Below are positions 34,423 to 41,008 of a stretch of 41,008 nt of DNA, one piece after another; position 1 is the first letter of the stretch; each line of letters begins with the position of its first letter. The notes under the pieces are model-generated. The model was given only the letters and a program-made list of their open reading frames with translations, was not told the origin of the DNA and did not search any database. Source of the stretch: Actinomycetota bacterium (GTDB lineage Bacteria > Actinomycetota > UBA4738 > CADDZG01 > WHSQ01); the NCBI GenBank assembly GCA_030448085.1, contig JAUJNU010000007.1, forward strand, positions 1 to 41,008, read 5' to 3'. The translations under genes and the position numbers were made by a program.

Positions 34423-35086
34423 TCAGACCCCGGTGTCGAGGATGCGGCGGCGCATGGCCTCCTGGATCGCGGAGACCCTGTTGTTCACCTGGAGCTTGGA
34501 GTAGATGTTCGCCACGTGAGTGGTGACGGTCCGGTCGGAGATGTCGAGCTTCGTCGCTATCGCCTTGTTGGGGAGCCCTTCTGCCATGGAGACGAGGATC
34601 TCCCGTTCCCGGGGCGTCAGGGGTTGGTACACCTCGGCGGTCTCGTCCTTCTGATAGGTCCTGAACTCGTTGAGAACCTGGATCGCGACTTCGGGGTCGA
34701 TCCGGGGCCGGCCCGCCGCGACGGCCTTCACGGTCGCGATCACCTCGTCCAGCTCTGCCGTCTTCAACAGGTAGCCCGAGGCGCCCGCCTTCAGGGCATC
34801 GAAGATGAACTGCTTCTCGTCGTGCCCAGAGAGGACGACCACCCCTACGTGAGGCCACGCGTTCTTCACGTCCCGAGTGGTCTCGATCCCGTCCTTGTTG
34901 GGCATCCACGACGTCCGATCAGCACCACGTCCGGCAAAAGCCTCTCCACGAGAGCCAGAACCTGGGTGCCGTCGAGGCCTCACCGACCACTTGGATGTCC
35001 TCGGTTTCGAGCATCGTCTTGATGCCTCTGCGCAAGAGGGTCGTGATCGTCCACGAGGCGACCCTTACTCGCTCTTTTACTCCCAT
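34423..35086 (-). pseudogene. LuxR/NarL-type response regulator, three frameshifts
   Basis: ATG 35086 starts MGVKERVRVA, and after a frame change VDDH, LLRRGIKTMLETEDIQVVGE, then DVVLI and WMPNKDGIETTRDVK: a receiver domain split by indels near 35055, 34980 and 34910. The intact C-terminal part has the receiver end (VVVLSG, GYLLKTAELDEV) and a LuxR helix-turn-helix (LTPREREILVSMAEGLPNKA, then ISDRTVTTHVANIYSKL). No histidine kinase is adjacent, so it is an orphan regulator here. Its stop is two bases from the selA TTG. Confidence 0.8.
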
Positions 35087-35152
35087 CGGGTGGATGATAG
35101 GAGACGAGAGAGGCCGGCGCGGTGAAGAGAGGGAAATTGGCGGGCAGGATGG

Positions 35153-35408
35153 ATGAAGGGGAAGCCGCTTCCTCCGGAGGTTCGTTGGACGGTCGGCTGC
35201 CTGGTGTCCGCCGCGGCGATCATGGGTCTGCTGATCCTTCTCCTCCTGCTGGCCTTCGCTCCAGCCCCCGATGTGGTTGCAGATGACCTTGGGGGCGGGC
35301 CTGGCCCTCGGGGAGGTGGGCTCGCATGGCTCGTCGCCAGCGCCCTCGGCCCAGCGGGCGAAGGACATCGAGGGCAAGGAGCAACCTCCTTCCCGGGGAG
35401 GTCCTTAG
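35153..35408 (+). pseudogene. Small membrane protein, one frameshift
   Basis: ATG 35153 gives MKGKPLPPEVRWTVGCLVS and a strong helix (AAAIMGLLILLLLLAFA). A one-base change near 35260 links this to PPMWLQMTLGAGLALGEVGS and a hydrophilic tail (QRAKDIEGKEQPPSRGGP) ending at TAG 35406, which fits better than the unshifted Gly/Pro-rich frame running to 35413. About 84 residues, two hydrophobic segments. It ends 10 bases before the DUF2330 gene. Function unknown. Confidence 0.5.
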
Positions 35409-35418
35409 ACTGACGCCC

Positions 35419-36501
35419 ATGCTGAAACGGTTGCTCTTGTGCGTCGTAGCTGGGACCGTGCTCACCCCCACAGCCGCTCTGGCCTGCGGTGCCCTGGCCT
35501 CTGGTGGAAGGGCAGAGCTGAGTGGTTTCGAGGCCCTTCTCTCTTTCAATGGCTCCCACGAGGAGCTCGTCGTGACGATCGACTACGAGGCTGCCGGCTC
35601 GGAGGAGGGCTTTGCCTGGCTGATGCCGTTCTCCTCGCCCCCGGAGGTCGCCAAGTCCTCCGAGGACGCTCTTCGGACGGCGCTCGAGATGACCGAGCCT
35701 CCTCGTCGTGAGGACCACGTCCCCAGCGTTCTGCCCTCTCGTCTGTGGGGTGTGGAGCAGGCGGAGAGGGCGACGGAGCCGGTCTCGACCGGCAGGTGAT
35801 CGATTCCCTCGAGTTCGTCACCCTCGGAGCGGACGGCGGACGAGGTCTTCCGCTGGGCGGGAACCACGGTTTCGACCTTCACGATAGACAGGTGCGCATT
35901 GGGGCCACTGAAAGCGGTTGGGTCGTCGTGGCGGCGAGGGTACTCCTGGCGCGGAGGCGGAGGGCAGCCTCGTTCCGGTGAGGTTCCGCTGGCCACGGGG
36001 CGGGCGGAGTACCCACTGCGCCGCCGGAGCGGACCACCACGAAGGGGCGGCCCTTCGTATGTCCTTCGTGACCCTCACCCCTTTGCGCCAGCGGGCCGAG
36101 GGGTTGAGCTGACGCGGGTGGAGCCAGACCCCGATGGCTACTTGAGCCTCTGCGGGGCGGGAGGTCTGCTACAGCGCACCGTCAAACTCGGATCAGGCCG
36201 CAGCACTTGGCCCCGCGGTGACCATCCCCGAAGCGGGGTGGTCAGCCGGATCGACGCGAGCCTGTCGCAGGAAGGGCTGACCGAGGACCTGGTGCTGGTG
36301 GCCGACCCGATCTCCAAGCCCCTAGATTACAGCGAGCTCCAGGACGGCTACGGCAGGGACAGGGTCTGGGCCAACGTCGGCCGCGTCGGTCTCACCTTCG
36401 TGATCGTGACGCCCGTCGTTCTCTTCTTCGCCGGGTTCGTCGTTCTCGTCGCGGGGCTGGCGCGTGGGGGTTTCCGAGACCGAGCTCGTAGGCCGGGCTA
36501 G
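35419..36501 (+). pseudogene. DUF2330-family exported membrane-anchored protein, several frameshifts
   Basis: ATG 35419 begins a signal peptide ending ALACGALASGG, the Cys-Gly being a hallmark of DUF2330. The first block has ELVVTIDYEAAGSEEGFAWL and MPFSSPPEV, matching the family's conserved GFAWLLP region. Later blocks are in other frames: QVIDSLEFVTLGAD, WAGNHGFDLHDRQVRIGATE, VPVRFRW, and from about 36080 an intact end with one membrane helix (FVIVTPVVLFFAGFVVLVAG). At least three indels between 35790 and 36080. Extracellular domain with a C-terminal anchor; function of DUF2330 is unknown. Stop shares CTAG with the convergent DUF4234 gene. Confidence 0.65.
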
Positions 36502-36827
36502 CTGGCCGGGGCGTTCTCCGGCAGACGGTTGAGGTGCCACTGTATGTAGGGCATGTACGCCAGCACGAGGAGCAGGAGGACGGCGAGGCCGGGCCGGGGG
36601 CGCCCGCCTCCGCGCTGGTCCCTCAGCCGGTCGGCGGTGCGCCAGCAGCTGACGAGTGCCGGGACCACGAGGAAGGCACCCCAGCTGACGGCGAGGGCGG
36701 AGACCGCCGGCCGGACCTCCTCGCCTCTCATCCGCAGCGTCTCATTCACTTGCCAATACCAGTAGACGCCGTAGGCGCCAAAGGTGAGTATGGACATGAG
36801 CAAGACCAAGAGGGGGTTCTTTCTCAT
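36498..36827 (-). CDS. DUF4234-like small membrane protein
   Basis: 109 residues starting MRKNPLLVLLMSILTFGAYG, the characteristic R-x-P-x4-hydrophobic start and YWYWQVNETLR of DUF4234 proteins. Three hydrophobic segments (about 6-25, 43-62, 80-97). It is divergent from the nucleotidyltransferase-like gene (18 bases between starts) and overlaps the DUF2330 stop by CTAG. Function unknown. Confidence 0.75.
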   Translation of the reverse strand: MRKNPLLVLLMSILTFGAYGVYWYWQVNETLRMRGEEVRPAVSALAVSWGAFLVVPALVSCWRTADRLRDQRGGGRPRPGLAVLLLLVLAYMPYIQWHLNRLPENAPAS

Positions 36828-36845
36828 AGGGGAGCGTTATACGCC

Positions 36846-38039
36846 ATGACGTCAGAAACAGCGGTTGGATGGCACGAATCGGATGAAGGGGTCTTCGGCC
36901 TGAAGGAGGTCGTGGGCGATTTCGACCCGGCCGACCTCGACCGGTTGAGGGAAGTTGCCGCCGCCGTAAGGACCCGGCCCCGCGAGGGTGTGACCGCTGC
37001 CATGGCCCTGGCCGGGTCCGCAGCGCAATCCGCGTTCCAGCCGTTTCCAGGAGATTGTGATTTCTTCGAGCGGGTGGCGATAGCCGCGCCCACCAGGGAG
37101 GCCGCGCTGCGGACCCTCGTAGGCTCGATGATCGAGACCGTCGCTCATGTCTTCACCCATCGCGACCTGCAGTTCGCAGAGATGAAGCTCGGGCTTCACC
37201 CGCGGGATGCCACCCGGGGTGGCGAGATGTTCCGAGCCGGGTCCCCGGTCAGCTGGTCGCTCGGAGACCTTGACGCAAGGTCGATGACTCTGCAGGACGC
37301 CGATGGGAACGCTCTCTTGATCGATCTTCATGAGGTCGCGTCGGATCCCGGGTTCGTGAAGCTCGACTGGGTGTACGCGGATCCGCACCAGGACCGTGTG
37401 GTCGCGGTGACGAAGGTCATCGACGCCACCTGGGAAGCGCCGGGAGGGTCCGTGATCCCGCTCGACGGGGTCGTCGATTCCTTCTACCAGGAGATCTATC
37501 TCGAGCCGGCCAGCCGCGCCTTCGTGGAGCGCCTGGTGGATCAGGTGAGCCCGGCCGGGCTGGGGGAGTACGTGGCCCAGCTGCAGTCGGAGATCGAAAA
37601 GTACTCGAGGCCCGACAAGCCCAACTTCGGGAAGGTGGCCAAACGTCTCTACAACGTCTTCCGGGTCACGAAGCGTCATGAGGAGGCCGCTTACGTCAGA
37701 GGCCTCTTCGACGATCCTGCCGCGAGGCTCTACCAGGTCTCTTCCGTTCTCAATGCCCTGAACCCCGTGTTGGGACGCCGGCGTCTTGACCCGGAGGTCG
37801 TGGACACGCAGCTGGAGCGGTTTCGTGAGGCCATGCAGGACTGCTACTCCGGCTCCGACCGGGACGAGCTCATCGGAGCCGTGTCGAAGCTTGACGAGAT
37901 GGAAAAGGCGGAAAGGGAAGGGGTCGTGGCGAGGATCAAAGCGGGGGTCGACGCCCAGGTCAGCGGCTATTTCGAAGGGAAGCTGAGGGGGCACCCGACG
38001 GTAGGCGACTACCTAGCGGTGATGGGAGGACGGGCATGA
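36846..38039 (+). CDS. Putative nucleotidyltransferase-fold protein, function unknown
   Basis: 397 residues, no signal peptide or membrane helix. Near the N-terminus ALAGSAAQSAFQPFPGDCDF fits the hG[GS]-x(9-13)-DhD signature of the Pol-beta nucleotidyltransferase superfamily (Gly57-Ser58, Asp70, Asp72); a third acidic strand could be LLIDLHEVA or VKLDWVYADP. The C-terminal half is helical (QSEIEKYSRPDKPNFGKVAK; RLYNVFRVTKRHEEAAYV). I do not recognise a named family. Its stop overlaps the next ATG (ATGA), tying it to a multi-span membrane protein. Intact, with normal codon use. Confidence 0.7.
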   Translation: MTSETAVGWHESDEGVFGLKEVVGDFDPADLDRLREVAAAVRTRPREGVTAAMALAGSAAQSAFQPFPGDCDFFERVAIAAPTREAALRTLVGSMIETVAHVFTHRDLQFAEMKLGLHPRDATRGGEMFRAGSPVSWSLGDLDARSMTLQDADGNALLIDLHEVASDPGFVKLDWVYADPHQDRVVAVTKVIDATWEAPGGSVIPLDGVVDSFYQEIYLEPASRAFVERLVDQVSPAGLGEYVAQLQSEIEKYSRPDKPNFGKVAKRLYNVFRVTKRHEEAAYVRGLFDDPAARLYQVSSVLNALNPVLGRRRLDPEVVDTQLERFREAMQDCYSGSDRDELIGAVSKLDEMEKAEREGVVARIKAGVDAQVSGYFEGKLRGHPTVGDYLAVMGGRA

Positions 38040-38905
38040 AAGACAAACGAAGAGACCTGATCACGCTGGCACTGCTCGTGGTCCCCTTCTTCCTGGCGCC
38101 GGAGGAGGGGCCCAAGGAGGTCTGGTACCTGACGATCCCGTTCCTCGTCGCGGTGGCCCTCGTGTTGGCGAGGATGTTCAAGCCGCCCTTCCTCGCGTCC
38201 TTACCGTCGGCCGCCACCGGGCCGGGTGTCGGCGGGTTCGCGTCGCTCGTCTTCGTCGCTGTGTCCGTGATGCGAGGCAGCGCCAGCTTCCCTGTGGGGT
38301 TGGTCTTCATCTACGGGACCTTCCGATTCGTCAAGGACGCCTACCGAAGGGGCGAGCTGGGACCGTTCGACCCCGCTCTCCCGTTGAGAGGTTGGCCCCG
38401 GCGGGCTCTCCTGGTGGGCGTCGCGTTGGGGATGCTGAATTTCATCTCGCAATGGACGGGTGACTTCAAGACCAGTTACACGACTAACTACGATTACTCC
38501 GGCTACAGCACCACCTATACCTACGCGAACGAGGGCAGGAATGCTTGGGCAACGGGGGATGCGACGGTTCCCGGCATCCTTCTGGTTCTCATAGTCCTCT
38601 GGGCCGCTTATCGGGGCCCGTGGAGGCCTTCCTGGTGGCGCTGGGTCCCGACCGGGCTCGCCGTGGTGCTGATGGGGGTCCTTCTGCAGAAGGCGATCGC
38701 GGACAACCGCTACGTGCAGGAGCTCTACGAGATCGGAGGCAACTACGCTCAGTTCCAGGCCCCAGGTCCGACGTGGGGCCTGATCCTTTCGCTCCCGCTC
38801 TGCGTCGGGGCAGTGGTGTTGGGTCTGAAGGGGGCCGAGCCTCCGGTCGCCTCTGAGCCACAAACCTCAGCGCCTGAGGCTCCTGGGATGGCCCCGGAGA
38901 AGTGA
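38036..38905 (+). CDS. Multi-span membrane protein of unknown function
   Basis: 289 residues with about seven hydrophobic helices and a central Tyr/Thr/Ser-rich extracytoplasmic loop (TSYTTNYDYSGYSTTYTYAN, about 143-162). The Pro/Glu-rich C-terminal tail (PPVASEPQTSAPEAPGMAPE) is probably cytosolic. Four-base overlap with the upstream nucleotidyltransferase-like gene indicates coupled expression and possibly a functional pair. No family recognised. Confidence 0.75.
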   Translation: MKDKRRDLITLALLVVPFFLAPEEGPKEVWYLTIPFLVAVALVLARMFKPPFLASLPSAATGPGVGGFASLVFVAVSVMRGSASFPVGLVFIYGTFRFVKDAYRRGELGPFDPALPLRGWPRRALLVGVALGMLNFISQWTGDFKTSYTTNYDYSGYSTTYTYANEGRNAWATGDATVPGILLVLIVLWAAYRGPWRPSWWRWVPTGLAVVLMGVLLQKAIADNRYVQELYEIGGNYAQFQAPGPTWGLILSLPLCVGAVVLGLKGAEPPVASEPQTSAPEAPGMAPEK

Positions 38906-38942
38906 GCCTCGGTGAGGCTAGCGAACCGACCTTGAAAAGCCA

Positions 38943-38970
38943 TTGACAAGGTCTTTCCAAGCCTCACAAT
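38943..38970 (+). promoter_or_regulatory. Candidate sigma-A-type promoter of the PrsW-like gene
   Basis: A perfect TTGACA at 38943-38948 is followed after 16 bases by CACAAT (38965-38970), four of six matches to the -10 consensus. It lies 37 bases before the TTG start, in a 100-base gap. A preceding 6-bp hairpin (AGCCTC / GAGGCT, 38905-38919) may end the upstream transcript. Confidence 0.45.
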
Positions 38971-39006
38971 GAGGCCCGACGATCGGCTGGCTAGGGGAGG
39001 TTCATA

Positions 39007-40209
39007 TTGGCATGTCCCGAGTGTCACTCCGAGAACCCGGAGGTAGCCCAGTACTGCAATAAGTGCGGGCACGCTCTGCTTAGGGTGGACGCGTCCAAGC
39101 ACGGACGCGACAACAGCTACGCGGTGTCGCCTTCGGAGAGCGTCAACCAGTTCGCGATCGTCTCTACGATCATGCCGCACTCGAATCGAGACACGGCCGA
39201 CAACTACCGCTGGGCCTTCCTCACCACGGCCGCCCTCGTGATCATCTTCAACCTGATCGGCATCTTGCCCGCTGCGATCGTGGCGGCGGCTTTCCTGGTG
39301 CCCGTGACGTACCTCGTTTACATCCAGGACGTGAACCTATGGGAGGACGCGCCCATCCCGGTGCTCGGCTCCCTGTTCCTGGTAACGGGGTTACTGGCAA
39401 CGCTCGTGTCCATAGTCTTCTTCAGGTCGATCTTCGACAACCACTTCTTGGCGCTCGCAGCAGGGACGGGGGAGCGGGGCGGGGGCCTCGGGAACATCTC
39501 CGTTCCGGCGCTCCTGATCTTCGCGGTGCTGCTCCCCCTCGTCGCCGAGGTCGTGAAGCAGGCGGGTGCGATCCTTCTCGCCCGCAAGCCGGCATTCGAT
39601 GATCAGATCGACGCTCTTACCTTCGGTGTCGCGTCGGGGACGGCTTACGCGGCCTTCGAGACCGTCGTTTCCTACGCCCCGGTCTTCGCCTCCAACCAGC
39701 TGCAGACGACCGAGGGCCTGTCTACCTGGCTCATGGTCATCCTGAACCTCATGATCGTTAAGTCACTGATCTACGGCACCGCTACCGGCATCGCATTGGC
39801 GACCTTCTCCGGGCGAGGCGAGAAGGTCGACGGGTTCACCCCGAAGTACTACGCGAGCTTCGCGATGGCCGTCGGCGCGAACATCGCCTACTGGCTCGGC
39901 ATCCGGCTCCTTGCCTATGCCCCCTTCGGTCAGGCACTGGCGCTCGTCTGGGGCCTCGTGATCCTTGGCTTCCTGGTCATCAGGATGCGTTCCATGCTGC
40001 AGTCCTCGCTCCTCGAGGCAGCGGTCGAGGACGCCGTCAACCATCGTCGCCATAAGGCGGCAACAACGGACGGCGGCTACTGCCCGAACTGTGAGGTGGG
40101 CCTCCTTCCGGACTCGATGTTCTGCATCGCTTGCGGGATGTCCGTGCGAGCGACCTCGAAGATCGCCCGCCGCCACATCACCGAGCACGTTGCAGGAGGT
40201 GTCGCTTGA
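39007..40209 (+). CDS. Zinc-ribbon membrane protein, PrsW-like (intramembrane protease family)
   Basis: 400 residues. An N-terminal zinc ribbon (CPEC at 3-6, CNKC at 17-20), about eight membrane helices, and a C-terminal second zinc ribbon (CPNC, CIAC, about 358-376). The membrane part resembles PrsW/RsiW-cleaving proteases: LPLVAEVVKQAGAILLA at the usual EExxK helix, GVASGTAYAAFETVVSYA with the conserved Glu, and KSLIYGTATGIALA where family members usually have a His. The first Glu pair is reduced to Ala-Glu and the His is Lys, so proteolytic activity is doubtful. TTG 39007 follows GGGGAGG with ideal spacing. The next gene overlaps it by TTGA. Confidence 0.82.
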   Translation: MACPECHSENPEVAQYCNKCGHALLRVDASKHGRDNSYAVSPSESVNQFAIVSTIMPHSNRDTADNYRWAFLTTAALVIIFNLIGILPAAIVAAAFLVPVTYLVYIQDVNLWEDAPIPVLGSLFLVTGLLATLVSIVFFRSIFDNHFLALAAGTGERGGGLGNISVPALLIFAVLLPLVAEVVKQAGAILLARKPAFDDQIDALTFGVASGTAYAAFETVVSYAPVFASNQLQTTEGLSTWLMVILNLMIVKSLIYGTATGIALATFSGRGEKVDGFTPKYYASFAMAVGANIAYWLGIRLLAYAPFGQALALVWGLVILGFLVIRMRSMLQSSLLEAAVEDAVNHRRHKAATTDGGYCPNCEVGLLPDSMFCIACGMSVRATSKIARRHITEHVAGGVA

Positions 40210-41008
40210 GCAGTCGCCCTCACCCGGCTTTCTACAGGTCCAGCAGAGCGAAGACCATCGCTACGGTCCTGGTGGGTGTACTGGCCCTGTCGGGGGCGGG
40301 CGTGTTGGGGGGGCTCGGAGGGGATCACGCCAACTCCCCCACACACGAGTGCAGACCGATACCCGCACGGGGCCGCGGGGCGACGCCCGTGATCCAGCCC
40401 CGAGCCGCCCTTCCGCAGGTAGAGGCGTCTTCTTCGCCGACGCTTCCGCCTTCGCCGGCGGCTTCGCCCTCCGCGGTGCCGTCCACCCCGGTGGCGTCCC
40501 CAGTGCCGTCGACGCCGGTCAGCTCGCCCGCAGCCTCGTCTTCGCCGGGGGTTCCGCTCCCATCCCCGTCGCCGACATCCACCACCCCCACGGGGACCGG
40601 ACATCTCCTTGCGGGAGAGGTTCAGATCCCCCTCCCGGCGCCGTGGCAGTTGAGCGGCGAGAGCGACGACGGAACCGAGGCCTACCTCTTCTCGGGTGAA
40701 GGGGACTGGGCTTACGCAGCCGTGTTGCAGGTGGACGACCCGGCGGGTGAGGACGCAGCGAACCTCATCGGTCTCAACGTGGACACCTTCGTCTCACCGG
40801 ACTACTACACGCAGCGCCAGCTGTCGGAGGTGACATCCCAGGCTCCGTTCGGGGCTCTCCTCTCGCTGGCTTACGTCGGCTACGACGCTCTCTACGTCGA
40901 CTCGCACTCCTCCGTCCCGGTGTGCGCGAACCTGTGGGTCGGCGTGAGACAGGCCGGCAGGGGGCGCGGCAGCCCTGCAGAGTCGACCCCGCCGGCGCGG
41001 TTCGAGCT
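40206..41008 (+). CDS. Exported Ser/Pro-rich linker protein, 3'-truncated by window end
   Basis: Starting at TTG 40206, which overlaps the PrsW-like stop (TTGA), the frame is open to the last base: at least 267 codons. It has a basic N-terminus (SSRPHPAFYRSSRAK), one hydrophobic helix (TIATVLVGVLALSGAGVLGG, anchor or signal), then a long Ser/Pro/Thr/Ala linker (about 70-130), then a folded domain (LPAPWQLSGESDDGTEAYLF, SLAYVGYDALYVDSHSSV, VPVCANLWVGV). Sec export is likely. Coupling to the PrsW-like gene suggests the two act together. Family unknown; the C-terminus is outside the window. Confidence 0.7.
   Translation, partial: MSSRPHPAFYRSSRAKTIATVLVGVLALSGAGVLGGLGGDHANSPTHECRPIPARGRGATPVIQPRAALPQVEASSSPTLPPSPAASPSAVPSTPVASPVPSTPVSSPAASSSPGVPLPSPSPTSTTPTGTGHLLAGEVQIPLPAPWQLSGESDDGTEAYLFSGEGDWAYAAVLQVDDPAGEDAANLIGLNVDTFVSPDYYTQRQLSEVTSQAPFGALLSLAYVGYDALYVDSHSSVPVCANLWVGVRQAGRGRGSPAESTPPARFE

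Noticed and set aside
36852..37994. 380-codon minus-strand open frame
   Set aside because: Antisense mirror of the intact plus-strand gene, which has the better start, the ATGA overlap and normal composition.
40380..40600. Repetitive TCG/CCG-rich stretch considered as a repeat array
   Set aside because: It is the Ser/Pro-coding linker of an open reading frame; units are irregular and there are no spacers, so not CRISPR.

Overview
The window is about 41 kb of high-GC bacterial DNA, best explained as a chromosome fragment of an uncultured actinomycetote. A single-iron-sulfur WhiB protein, a SenX3/RegX3-type two-component pair fused into a pst operon, a paired ArsA/Get3-like ATPase operon like mycobacterial bagA-bagB, a MutT1-type Nudix/histidine-phosphatase protein, GTG/TTG starts and leaderless promoters all point that way. 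I cannot place it to class. No phage, insertion sequence or CRISPR array was seen.

Layout. 0-0.8 kb: 3' part of a mutT1-like gene with an in-frame stop. 0.95-8.2 kb (minus): tRNA-Pro(CGG) downstream of an eight-gene phosphate operon, pstS-pstC-pstA-pstB-phoU-histidine kinase-response regulator-second phoU. 8.6-10.7 kb (plus): ppk, divergent from pstS; both promoters carry 11-bp PHO-box repeats with the same spacing to the -10. 10.7-13.5 kb: a damaged metallophosphoesterase, a damaged SpoIIE-type phosphatase and an intact STAS antagonist, then a 41-residue membrane peptide. 13.7-15.1 kb: a CopD-like membrane protein and whiB. 15.2-18.6 kb (minus): bagA-bagB-sdhC-like-unknown operon. 18.7-20.9 kb: NfeD/stomatin pair. 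20.9-22.1 kb (minus): ZIP transporter and Fur/Zur regulator behind a Fur-type operator. 22.1-24.5 kb (minus): secreted CocE/NonD hydrolase and a small secreted protein. 24.7-27.1 kb: MFS protein and GCS2-type ligase. 27.1-34.4 kb: selB and selA on the minus strand, separated by a HAD phosphatase, a small secreted protein behind a GEMM-type (cyclic di-GMP class I) riboswitch, and a penicillin-acylase-family protein. 34.4-41 kb: an orphan LuxR-type regulator, a DUF2330 protein, a DUF4234 protein, a putative nucleotidyltransferase-fold protein with a membrane partner, a zinc-ribbon/PrsW-like membrane protein and a Ser/Pro-rich exported protein that runs off the end.

How genes work together. The left third is a coherent phosphate/polyphosphate regulon: uptake, signalling and polyphosphate synthesis under the same operator. 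The zip-fur pair looks like an autoregulated metal-uptake unit. SelA and SelB show a selenocysteine system, but I found no selC, selD or selenoprotein here.

Quality warning. About a dozen genes are broken by small indels (roughly 30 by my reading), clustered at 10.7-13.0, 15.7-16.1, 20.1-22.4 and 34.9-36.2 kb. Family motifs and start/stop overlaps survive on both sides of the breaks, so sequencing or assembly error is more likely than decay. Genes listed as pseudogene for this reason may be intact in the organism.
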